From: Leptasterias polaris
Taxonomy: Eukaryota; Echinodermata; Asteroidea; Forcipulatida; Asteriidae
Length of the DNA: 64,000 bases
Assembly (NCBI GenBank): GCA_037783415.1
Contig: JAZGTN010000098.1
Location: forward strand, 2,480,001 to 2,544,000
Direction: 5' to 3'
The notes under the pieces were generated by a model. The model was given only the letters and a program-made list of their open reading frames with translations, was not told where the DNA came from and did no database searches. Of this stretch, positions 1 through 10,500 are shown piece by piece. Each line of letters opens with the position of its first letter. Position 1 is the first letter of the stretch. A program made the translations under genes and the position numbers.

Positions 1-103
1 CTAATGCTATCTCTGAGGTTCTGGGCAACCAAATATATAGGGCCATTTCCAACGAGCATGCGGCCATGGTCAAACCAGTTTGGGTTCCACTCATCAAAAA
101 TAA
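1..103 (+). repeat. Direct repeat with 5332-5434
   Basis: 103 bp identical to 5332-5434, starting CTAATGCTATCTCTGAGG. The window begins inside the repeat, so its true left end is not seen. Confidence 0.9.
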
Positions 104-148
104 CAAAATCAAATAAACAAATAGAAATTAAGTATACGTAAAAATGAA

Positions 149-760
149 CACAGAGGGGTTTCGGTTGTTAGAACAAAAAGATAACATAGGCTATCATGAT
201 TTCATACAGAAATCACAAGTCACATTTAAAAATATGGGAACTTTGGCGGTCGTTATCCCTTTGAATTTGCTCTTTGGACCGTAAAAGGGAACAAAGATAA
301 TGACTTTATGACATGTGGTTTTGGAGATAGATTTGTAATGTAAAATTCCTATATGGAACTGAAGGAAAGGAAAAATATGTTCATATATTAGGCAACTGAG
401 GCAACTAAGTCATAAGCCACAGGACACCAAATAAGATTATGTCTTTATGACATGTGATTTGGAAAATGTAACTTTAAACAATTTGAATTTCTTTATTGAA
501 CCAGAAGGAAAGGTCAAAGTGAGGTGACGTTTTTTAATAAAATGCCGAATGTGTCACAAGCTACATGGCTCCACAAAGGTTATGGCTGTATGACATGCCT
601 TTTAGGAGATAAGATTTTTTTATTTTAGAGCTTCCTGTTTAATTTTTTGTACCGAAAGTAAAGGTCAAAGTGGGTCATGATTTCTAATAAAATGTTACGT
701 ATACTGTAGGCTACACTGACGATGGCACTAAAATTATAACTCTATGACACATGGATCAGA
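149..760 (+). repeat. Degenerate tandem repeat, about 140-155 bp units
   Basis: The words GACATGTGG, GACATGTGA, GACATGCC and GACACATGG recur at 310, 449, 592 and 746. Each is followed within the unit by GAAGGAAAGG or AAAGGTCAAAGTG. The first part (149-316) is also present at 4210-4385 with moderate divergence. No coding sequence. Confidence 0.6.
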
Positions 761-2110
761 ATTGTCAAACTTGGAATTAATGTAATTTGACACCTGATGA
801 CGTCTCGATTACGAAAAAGTGTTTTTCATGCTAAGATTATTTATTAACTGCAATACGGAGTAAGATTTGTTTCAATGCAATTCCTTCAAACGAAAACCTC
901 GAACATACGATCCATCTTTTGGTGAAGATTTTATACACATTCATAGAGGGTAGGCCTACTGTCATGACGTCACAATAGTTAGTAGTTGAAAGCCAAAAGC
1001 TTTGGTTTCGCAGATTTTCCAAACAATAACATAAGATAATACAAAATAAAGTTAAAATCAGTGCAAAAACAGGGCAACGCGCCGCGGCCGCTCAATGTTT
1101 TGAAGGTGTTTTTTACACACAGACCATGTCGTACATTCAGGCGGGAGATAATAACATAATACGTCAAGTGAAAACCGCTCAAAATCCCCCTCTTTCCCTT
1201 TTGTATTTAATTGTTTTCATTTCTCATAATATCCCTTTAACGCTTCCAGTTTGCGCGGTGAGAAGTCTGTGAAATAGTCAATCAAACTTGTAAAGCGCCC
1301 TCTTGTGTCTGAGTCGACATCGACACGGCGGGTCGATTTGGGATTTGCCAATACATCGGGATGTTCTTGGAATGGTCAAGTCGACATGTAACCGAGAGAC
1401 GACAAGAAAACGTAAACATATCGCTAACAAACGCTTGATAAAACTACTATTTATTAGGAAATGGTGCAACTACAGACTGATTTCCGTGTTAGGAAATTAC
1501 GTGCCACATCACAGGCTTTTTAGCCCCTCCAACCTCCCGACGGTCGCAGACCGGAGGGCTACGAGACAGCTCATGTACAAAATATCCGTATTTGCAATTT
1601 CGACCATTTTTGCCAGACTAGTCACCAGATTTGCCTAATTTTTACAACTTAAAAAAGTTATGTCACACATTCTAAGAAAACTCACTTCAATTTGACGGAG
1701 ATTTTAATCTGAGCCCTTTTCCAATGCTCGATTTCAAACAGTTTAAATTCAGCGACGATTTCTTTGATGGCATCATTGGTCGCTTCCGGGGTACTTTATA
1801 AGACGATCGTAGCACTTTTGAACTTTCTGTTGTTCCTGTATTTTCTTCCGAGCGTGCTCTTACCTAGATCTTGAATGCCTTATTTTATTCTAAGTGTACG
1901 TTATTCTTTCATACCTAAAGAGATTCGAAATTCCCTTTTGGGTTCTCCAGCTACTTTTACATATTAAAATGGAAAACACTAGCTGTAATAACATTCTAAG
2001 ACTGCCATTAGCTCATTTTGTTAACCTACAGTTTACAGGTGCAGTGATCTCAAGCACAGTGACATTCAGTGCCGGTGTCGCGTGCAATTATGTCCTCTAT
2101 GCAATACTAT
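761..2110. other. Non-genic stretch
   Basis: Only short open frames; none has a recognisable motif or splice context. It contains one isolated NotI octamer near 1084. Nothing else seen. Confidence 0.5.
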
Positions 2111-2262
2111 ACGGCGGACATTATTGCATATGCAATAATGTCCCCGGACGGTTTTGCATATGCAATCGTGTCCGCCCGGACGCTGCTGCATTGCAATTGT
2201 GTCCGCCCGGAACATTTGCATAATTTATGCAATCGTGTCCGCCCCCGTGCAAAACCGTCCTT
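2111..2262. repeat. Cluster of palindromes with octamer-like cores
   Basis: 2116-2143 is a perfect 28-bp palindrome (half-site GGACATTATTGCAT). Three more imperfect versions of TTGCATATGCAAT...GTGTCCGCCCGGA follow. A related GGTTTTGCACAGCCCCGGACAC block recurs at about 3086-3140, beyond the intervening microsatellite. Confidence 0.75.
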
Positions 2263-2317
2263 GCAGTAAATTAAACGACATACATGTAGATGTTGATGGA
2301 GAGTCAAGTATGGAAAC

Positions 2318-2640
2318 TAAAGCTTTAAAAAACGCAAAAGGCGTCATATGTATAGTTCTTAAAGTGATGGGGGTGGGGGGGGGGGGGGGGGGGGGGGGTA
2401 GAGAGGGCCACAGGGAGCGGGTGTTGGTTAAGGGGGGGGGGGGGGGGGTGGAGGGCGTGAGAAACAGCCCATTTAGCGCTGTGTGTATGAAACGATGGTG
2501 CGGGATATTCGAAGCTAAATCCGGTGGTAGCCAGCAAACGATAAATGGGCAGAGATCGGGAGAGGTTGAAAAGGAAAACTCATGTTTTCAGTGTGGCCTC
2601 TGTTAATAAATCATCCCATGACTGTTTGGATGTTGTTTGT
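2318..2640 (+). repeat. Dispersed repeat with two poly-G tracts
   Basis: A divergent copy lies at 8953-9290 (shared: AAAGCTTTAAAxAACG, TATAGTTCTTAA, a G-run, TTGGTTAAG, and TAAATCATCCC...GACTGT). G runs at 2375-2398 (24 G) and 2432-2448 (17 G) could form quadruplexes and may be length-unstable or misassembled. Confidence 0.65.
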
Positions 2641-2858
2641 CGTTTGTTGTTTGTGCTTCTACTTTATTGGTGACAACAATACATAGTGTAGTCAAGTGTA
2701 CATGTACATGCAGTTGTAATATTCAACAACTGTGTATGAAACTGCTATAGGAAGGCCATTAGAAAAGGAGATCTTTGACGTAAAACTTGCATGGAAAAAC
2801 AGCTCGTGAACGTGTGTCATCCAGACCACAACAAAAAATAGCACCCTCACTAGAGGTA

Positions 2859-2874
2859 CCCCCCCCCCCCCCCC
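2859..2874 (+). repeat. Poly-C tract
   Basis: Sixteen consecutive C in non-genic sequence. Confidence 0.9.
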
Positions 2875-2999
2875 GTCGTAGCCTGGGAAAATATTCGGCC
2901 GTTGGGTATTCGCTGCAATCATAAAATACGTGAATATTCATGCTGCACATGTGCATGCACATGTACTACGTTCAGTGCATGCACGCTCGCTTACGCACA

Positions 3000-3076
3000 T
3001 ACATGTACATGTACATGTACATGTACATGTACATGTACATGTACATACATGTACATGTACATGTACATGTACATGT
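3000..3076. repeat. (ACATGT)n microsatellite
   Basis: About 12 units of the self-complementary hexamer ACATGT with one imperfection near 3047. All six frames are open through it, so its ORFs are artefacts. Confidence 0.95.
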
Positions 3077-3189
3077 CTGCCGACGGTTTTGCACAGCCCC
3101 GGACACGATTCATGGCGGACACAATTGCATCTGACACCGGTCCTATAGTAAAATCTGTCCCCTGTAGAGTCTGTCCCCATACCAGGACA

Positions 3190-4209
3190 GGCTCATGAAT
3201 CCCATAGAGGAAACACGTGTACTGTAGCTGTAGTAGAGTACGTGAATGGGTCAACAGGCTTTCGAGCTATACAATGTTTAGGTACACTTTTGTGGACCCT
3301 TGCCATCCTGTGCTTTATGCTGGTTTTGCTATTCACTTATTGCTTTTATTTACTTTAATAATTTAGTTGTTCATTTAATTCATTCATTTTGTAACTTACT
3401 GATTGTTTGTGGGTATAATAAAGAATAAGAATATGAGTCATGGTCCAAGACGTTACTATCTCATTATTCGTAACGTGAATTTATCCAGGTTCACCACACT
3501 AAAATAATAAACTCTCATAGCAACCACTGCTAAATGCTAAATATTCAAAAGTACTCAAAACACATTGAAAGTCTCTCAGCCTCTCTTGAAAGTCAATCAA
3601 ATATAGTCAAGGGCAGTTGCTCTACAGCTCCGCCCCCTAATCCTCCATCCCTACACAAATTAATAAATAAATATTCACAATAATGTGTTCTACTGCCATT
3701 CAAAGACCCCCTAAAATACATAAGAGCACATGTAGATTGAAAAACTGGGTCAAAGGGTTATTCATAATAGACTCAATAACCCCCATAGGGTCATAAACCC
3801 TGTGCTATAGATTGCTTTGTACACAAAGCAATAGGACAGCTTTGGAAACACGTCAACCACAAACTTGTCAACCAGGTATGCCTGGCCATTCAACTTCGGC
3901 AGTTTGTTTCTCGATGGTATAAAAAAAGGCTAGACGGAAGCCCGATTCTTTTTTTTTATGAGTAAGTTATGTAAAAAAGAAAAATTGAAAATAATTATGT
4001 GCAGTTAAACACAGTCGTTCTGTCTCATTGGGGGTGTCAGACTCGAATTGCTTTATAGTTTGTTAGTGTGTTAGTGTGTTTGCTTGTTTGCTTGTTTGCT
4101 TGTTTGCTTGACCATGCAGTGGTCCTCACCCTCATTTTCAAGAAATTAATTGCTATGGTTGTTTTTCCAAACCGTTTTCCACTCAGTTTATGATTGTGCG
4201 GTACAGGAC
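3190..4209. other. Non-genic, AT-rich
   Basis: No coding sequence seen. Contains a short (TTGCTTG)n run at about 4076-4110. Confidence 0.5.
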
Positions 4210-4385
4210 CACAGAGGGGTTTCGATTGTATAGAACAAAAAGATAACATATCATGATTTCATACAGAAATCACATGTCACATTTACAAATATGTGAACTT
4301 TGGCAGTGGTCGTTATCCCTAAATTTGAACTTGCTCTTTGGACCGTAAGATACAAAAGGGAACAAAGATAATGACGTTATGACAG
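4210..4385 (+). repeat. Dispersed copy of the 149-316 repeat
   Basis: Shares CACAGAGGGGTTTCG, the ATCATGATTTCATACAGAAA word and CTTGCTCTTTGGACCGTAA with 149-316, with small indels. Confidence 0.75.
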
Positions 4386-5331
4386 TTGTTGGAATTGATC
4401 CATGCTAAGATCTTGTAACCAAGACTGCAGTAAGACAAGAGTGACTTTTTAAAATCAATAAATACAGCAACTGTTTGACATTGTCACAAAGCCGGGTTCT
4501 CCCCGCAAAGTCAAAAATAAAATCTAGACAATAATTGTTCCTTCTTTTGACACCACAAAGTTACAAATAGACGTAGTAGGTTTAGCAGTGAATGCTTTTT
4601 ACGCTAACTTATTTATTTACACTATTTACACTGAACATATTCAATAAAGAAAATAGGTATACATTACTTAATATTACGGATGTAATATTCTGATTTGCTT
4701 GGTGCAACGACCAAGTTTCAAAAGTTCAAATTCTCGGTGGTTACTGCGTCCTTTAGCCAATAACTACGAGGTGTACATCACCCACAATGTCAAAACATGT
4801 TGCAAGGTCATCCCTCACTAGGAGTCTCTCCCCTTCAGTCGGGTGTTGCGGACTTGCGGTGAACTTGCGGTGTGTCTTTAGCACCCACCTCCACTGGACC
4901 CTCTCAAGGCAGCGTTGCCACCGTCTCTAGCTCCAACAATGGGAGCCCTGAAATATTATGCAAAATACTCATAAATACTACAGGTTCGGCTGAGTTACAT
5001 TTCCTCACTTATTGTAATAAAAAATAATTAGGACCAGCTGTCCGTAACAGAAACTTTCCGGCAATCTTTAAAGGTTTCTTTCCTCCAGTGTTTATCTCAA
5101 AATAAATCATTCTAACGTTCTTTATACAACGGAAACAATGGAAAATACAATAACTTAATAACTTACAGTTTCGGCGAGCCTTAAAAGTGTATATAGCAGG
5201 TTTCTCCAGATTGTTTAACTGTTAGTTGTCTGCTTGTTTGCATCGATAAAATTAACCCAAAGACTGTTAACACCAACTTTCCAAACTAACCTGATGAGGC
5301 ATATCATTTTATTGGATTGAAGAAAACCTCA
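4386..5331. other. Non-genic stretch
   Basis: AT-rich; no splice-consistent coding frame or recognisable repeat beyond those listed. Confidence 0.45.
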
Positions 5332-5434
5332 CTAATGCTATCTCTGAGGTTCTGGGCAACCAAATATATAGGGCCATTTCCAACGAGCATGCGGCCATGG
5401 TCAAACCAGTTTGGGTTCCACTCATCAAAAATAA
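5332..5434 (+). repeat. Second copy of the 1-103 repeat
   Basis: Identical to 1-103 and diverging directly afterwards. The flanking stretch also shares the 149-316 / 4210-4385 repeat, so a larger dispersed family is present in rearranged order. Confidence 0.9.
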
Positions 5435-5870
5435 TTTTATTATCAGCTATCGCTGAACTCAGTGGCTATCGCCAAACGTTTCTCCACACTTATTTGATTC
5501 TCGGCTAACGCCAATCTGATGCTACCGCACCCTCGAGATGCTGGACGGATCTGACCCAAAACATTCCAATCCTCGTACGGTTCCTTACGATGGGCCCATA
5601 TACAAATCACTTCATTAATATGCAAGAATTTACTAATAAAAGAAACTCCGCTAAAACCTCCTTATTATACGGTATATGACGTAGGGCAACGCCCCAAATA
5701 CTACGTTTCTTCTACGTTTCATACTTAACTAAATATTAACATAAAAATCAGAGCCCTCTTGTGACAGACATCATTCATAGCTGTGGAGTATTCCAGTATT
5801 CAGGTCGAAATGTTTACTTAAAATAAATATCAGCTTATCACTAATTGTTTGCGTTTTGCTGACTAAACGT

Positions 5871-6050
5871 GCGGCCCATAAATGTAACCCAACATATTAT
5901 AGCTCCAAGCTTGTAACTAAAAAATGTAGCCAGCGCTTTTAAGGTTCTATTGAAAATTCTTTTGAAATGCCGACCCTGATTTTCCTTTAAATTGTTTTGA
6001 AGGTAGAGTGGACATTTCTTCTGGGGAAAACAGGCTGTAAAAGCCTCCAT
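5871..6050. repeat. Dispersed repeat, inverted relative to 11966-12150
   Basis: The reverse complement shares TTTTACAGCCTGTTTT, ATGTCCACTCTACCTTCA, AAAGGAAAATCAGG and AGCGCTGGCTACAT with 11966-12150. This copy leads into the palindromic NotI-site array. A 112-codon open frame on the minus strand here is repeat sequence, not a gene. Confidence 0.75.
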
Positions 6051-6091
6051 TGTTTGTTCTGTATAGTTGTAATTCTGTAGGAGGAAGTCTA

Positions 6092-6807
6092 ATGGAATAC
6101 GGAAGCCGGATAGTGCCAGCCAGGAGATAAGAAGTGAAATATATTTTTCATGAGCGCGAGAATATTTTTTTTGTACCATTTATCTGGCGGCCGCCACATA
6201 TTATCTGGCGGCCGCCACATAATTATCTGGCGGCCGCCACTTAATTATCTAGCGGCCGCCACATAGTATCTGGCGGCCGCCACATAATTATCTGGCGGCC
6301 GCCACATAATTATCTGGCGGCCGCCACTTAATTATTCGGCGGCCGCCACTTATTATCCGGCGGCCGCCACTTAATTATCCGGATAAATAAGTGGCGGTCG
6401 CCGGATAATTAAGTGGCGGCCGCCGGATAATAAGTGGTGGCCGCCGGATAATTAAGTGGCGGCCGCCGGATAATAAGTGGCGGCCGCCGGATAATAAGTG
6501 GCGGCCGCCGGATAATAAGTGGCGGCCGCCACTTAATTAAGTGGCGGCCGCCAGATAAATGGTACAAAAAACGGATAATAAGTGGCGGCCGCCGGATAAT
6601 TAAGTGGCGGCCGCCGGATAATAAGTGGCGGCCGCCGGATAATTAAGTGGCGGCCGCCGGATAATAAGTGGCGGCCGCCGGATAAATAAGTGGCGGCCGC
6701 CACTTAATTAAGTGGCGGCCGCCAGATAAATGGTACAAAAAAATATTCTCGTGCTCATGAAAAAAATATTTCACTTCTTATTTCCTGGCACTATCCGGCT
6801 TCCGTAC
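6092..6807. repeat. Large inverted repeat enclosing a GGCGGCCGCC array
   Basis: The left arm (6092-6197) and right arm (about 6706-6807) are reverse complements (GGAAGCCGGATAGTGCCAG; GAATATTTTTTTTGTACCATT). Between them are about 24 copies of the palindrome GGCGGCCGCC, about 22 with an exact NotI octamer, spaced by 10-15 bp of AT-rich sequence (TTAATTATC / GGATAATAAGT). Spacer orientation flips near 6375. The terminal block (CCAGATAAATGGTACAAAAAA) also occurs internally at about 6551, so the right end is duplicated. Confidence 0.9.
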
Positions 6808-7348
6808 CTCTTCACATTGCTCTGATTTGTATAAAATTTGGCTTCCTCAAATATTTGCTAGACGTAATACGATAGCAATCACAAGAGTTGGAATTGTAGA
6901 GTGCTGTTTTAAACAACACTGCATGACAAACAGCGAGCCCTTACCATGATCACTTTTCTCGAGTTCTTGAGAATGGCGCCCGTCGCGAAATAACCAAGTT
7001 GAAAAGAATAACACACAGAAATATCAATTTCTCTTCAACTCATAACTGGTCGCTGGAAAAATACTCATATTCTGCAGTGTGTTATTGTCTAAAACTGTTT
7101 TTACTTGAGAGTCTATTTACCTGACCTCAATGATTCATCGAAGAATCAATCAAGTGGACAATTTTTTCCACGCATACTTGTTAGGTTTCCACTTGTAGCT
7201 TGTTTTGTCAATAGTTAAAGGTCGTTAGCACCCGACCAAGGTTAATCTCTGAGCAAAGTTTTGTTATGATTTCAAGTACACGGAGATTTGGGCCTCGCAA
7301 TTTTGCACGAAGCTCCAGGTGCCTTTTTACGCGTTTGAGTATCAGATC

Positions 7349-7558
7349 ATGATGGCCGCTACAAATGATATCGAGCTTGAAGATGGGACTTTTGAACAAT
7401 CCAGTTTTGCATCGGTTCATCAGAATGACACAAAGACCGCGAGGGATACGGGTAATGAAGTGAAACCATCGACCAAGACAAGTCAACCCCTCCACGGTCT
7501 GGTTTACGGTATTGAAGACATGCCCCCGTGGTACACCACTATTATTCTCGGACTGCAG
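7349..7558 (+). CDS. SLC23A: SLC23 exon 1 (N-terminus)
   Basis: Encodes residues 1-70: a hydrophilic cytoplasmic N-terminus and the start of TM1 ([17 protein letters not shown]). Two ATGs lie in tandem at 7349 and 7352. It ends in phase 0 at the donor CTGCAG|GTGAGA. Confidence 0.88.
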
Positions 7559-10500
7559 GTGAGACCATGGTGAGACATGTACATGTACATGTACGTGCTG
7601 TACAGTAAAATGGTAACTGTCCACTTCAAAAGAGTGTGTGCTTTCCCAGCTAACACATTACGTTGCTACAACATTGCACAACGTTGTGATAAGGTTGCAA
7701 TTTGGTCGATGGGCTGACAACGTTTTGACGACGTTGTATGAACGTCAGATCTTAACATGATTTTTAACCAATGTTGTACTTTGGTTGCATGTTGGTAGTT
7801 TATGCAACGTTACCGAAAAGTTTTTCACCGAACGTTTTCACAACATTGTATTTAGGTATTATTACAACGTAGTATTTAAGTTAGGGCACCAACGTTGTGA
7901 AGAAGTTATTTTTTGGTCACGTTAAAACGTAGTAATTATGTTGTGACATGCACGTTGTCTGCACGTTGCATTTTGGTTTTATCAAAACGTCATATTTACA
8001 CTGTGGCAGTCACGTTGTCTTGACGTTGTATTTTGGTATTATTAAAACGTAGTTTTGCCGTTCTGGCAGTCACGTTGTCTACACGTTTTATTTTGGTTAC
8101 ATAACAACGTAGTAATTATGTTGTGACATGCACGTTGTCTGCACGTTGCATTGTGGTATTATCAAAACGTCATATTTGTGTTGTGGCAGTCACGTTGTCT
8201 TCACGTTGTATTTTGGTATTATATAAACATAGTATTTGCGTTGTGGCAGTCACGTTAATCTTCACGTTGTATTTCGGTATTATATAAATATAGTATTTGC
8301 GTTGTGGCAGTCACGTTGTCTTCACGTTGTACTTTCGTAACAATAAAAACGTAATTATTAAGTTTCGGCTGTATGTTGTCTTGTTGTTGTATTTTGGTAT
8401 TGTCAGAACGTAATGTTTAAGTGTTTGTGTTCACGTTGTCACTACGTTGTATGTTTGTATTCATGTTGTGACAGCCACTTTGTCTCAACCTTCAAACATA
8501 CTATTGTGACCCTCACATCATTTGTAGGCCTTTTAGTTTTATCACAGTAGATATCTTTGTTTTTACCATCACGTAATTGTGGCAATAGTTTAATTACAAT
8601 CATATTGAATATTTCAAGCAGCTCGTCGGGATGGTTTTGGAGGACATTATTATCTAACAGAAGGCTTGTTTGACATTACAAACAATGTTTTTTCGCAATT
8701 TAGTTTTTTACATGTGTGTAGGGGAAAAGCGAATCAAACGTGTAACCTTGTGCAAGCAGACTATAAGATGAGACTAGTGTGACCACAAAGAACATTTTGA
8801 TGGTTTTGTATATATAAGCATCATATATAGAGTGTTTTTTTAGAGGACAAGCACAAAAAATATAGTAATACCGGAACGCACTCACAGTGTTCAAAAAGCT
8901 TTAGTTATAGTGTTTATAAAATTCTTCCCTTGTTAATGGAGAAAAACGTAGGGAAATTAAAGCTTTAAAGAACGTATGAGGCGATATGTGGATAGTTCTT
9001 AATAGGGAAGGGGGGGGGGGAGTTTTTGGTTAAGTGAAAAGGCAAAAATAGATGGGGAACAGGTGTTGGTGGGGGTGGGGTTTGGATAAGATGGAGGGTG
9101 TGAAACGGAAACTGCCAAAAGACATTGAACCGAGATGCACCAAGGAGCGGGAAATTCGAAACTTAATCAGGTGCTAGAAAATAGATTAGCAGCGAGAGGG
9201 AGTGAAGGGAAAACACTTGTTGTCTGCGTGGTCTCTGGTAGTAAATCATCCCTGACTGTCAAAATGTTGTTTTGGGTGGGAGACAAGTGTCTCTGTATTC
9301 AGATACTCAGGCAATGGTTACAACAGAGCTAATGTTGATGTTTTTATGAAACTTCATGAAGGATTGAGGGGAGTGGGTTTTGGAAAGGGGGAGGGGGTTT
9401 GGTTTTCAGGGGAAGGGGTTGTTGGAACTCACTAAAAAGCAGCTCTTCGGGATGGTTTTGGGGGACATTATTATCTAACAGAAGGCTTAATTGACATTAC
9501 AAACAATGTTTTTTCGCAATTTAGTTTTTTACATCGATTGTCATAGTTAGTACAATTAATTGGCACTTGAGGAGCGTCCCTATCACATCTGCATCGATCA
9601 ATCTAAACAGTACAACCGGTAATTGCATTTAATTGAACTTATTGTGTCAAGCAGTGCACATGGGGAGAGAATCCAACCCCCCACCCCCACCCCACCACCA
9701 CCACCACACACCACCACCGTACAGCGGCATTCAATTCCAAGCCATTGACAGAATCTTCGACAGAAATATTGTCCACTGATAGGATGGTCTATCATCACTG
9801 AGGCCGTTTTGTTCCACGCTAAAAACTTCCTCAAAGCCAAAACTTGTTCATCAATGTTTCAAAGACACTTTCAACGTTTTAAGTATACTCTCGGGTACTA
9901 TTAATTGTGTTTTGCATCACTTTATTAATTACAAAGACCTACGTTTCCGTTCAGATATCATGCGCTCATCTTGACGCATTGAGTAGCGCACGGAATGCTG
10001 CGGTCTATTAAAAATTATTATGACGTCATGACAACGTTATGACAATGTAAATATCACATATGCAAATTTTTAGATATTTACTATAGGGCTTAGAAGTTGT
10101 ACAATTCATACAAGTTTTTTCAAGAAATTTACCAAATTTATGAACTAGGTGCACTAATTTCTTCTTGTATTTGTCTAGACTGTCAGAGGATTTTATGGAT
10201 AAAATAAATGCAGTAACTAAAACATGAAATATAATTTCCAATATATCATTAAAATTAAACAACCCTTTAAAAAATATACACCCATGACTGCCAAATAAAA
10301 AAATTCGGTCTATATATATAGTACTTGCTGTACGATGTATAGTAGACACAGGTGCATAGAAGTCAGGCAACGTGTAGAAGAGACCTACTGGTAAGTTTGT
10401 ATTGTTGAAATTAAATTATCATGTTGACATACTGATGTAGTAAATAGTAAATAAAATATATGATTGATCTGCCGTTGTGACAACGTTCAGGGTACCGGAA

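Noticed and set aside
2902..3254. Several overlapping open frames around 3 kb
   Set aside because: Caused by the (ACATGT)n microsatellite, which is open in all frames.
5841..6179. 112-codon open frame on the minus strand
   Set aside because: It lies wholly in a dispersed repeat (copy at 11966-12150) and ends in the NotI-site array; no protein motif.
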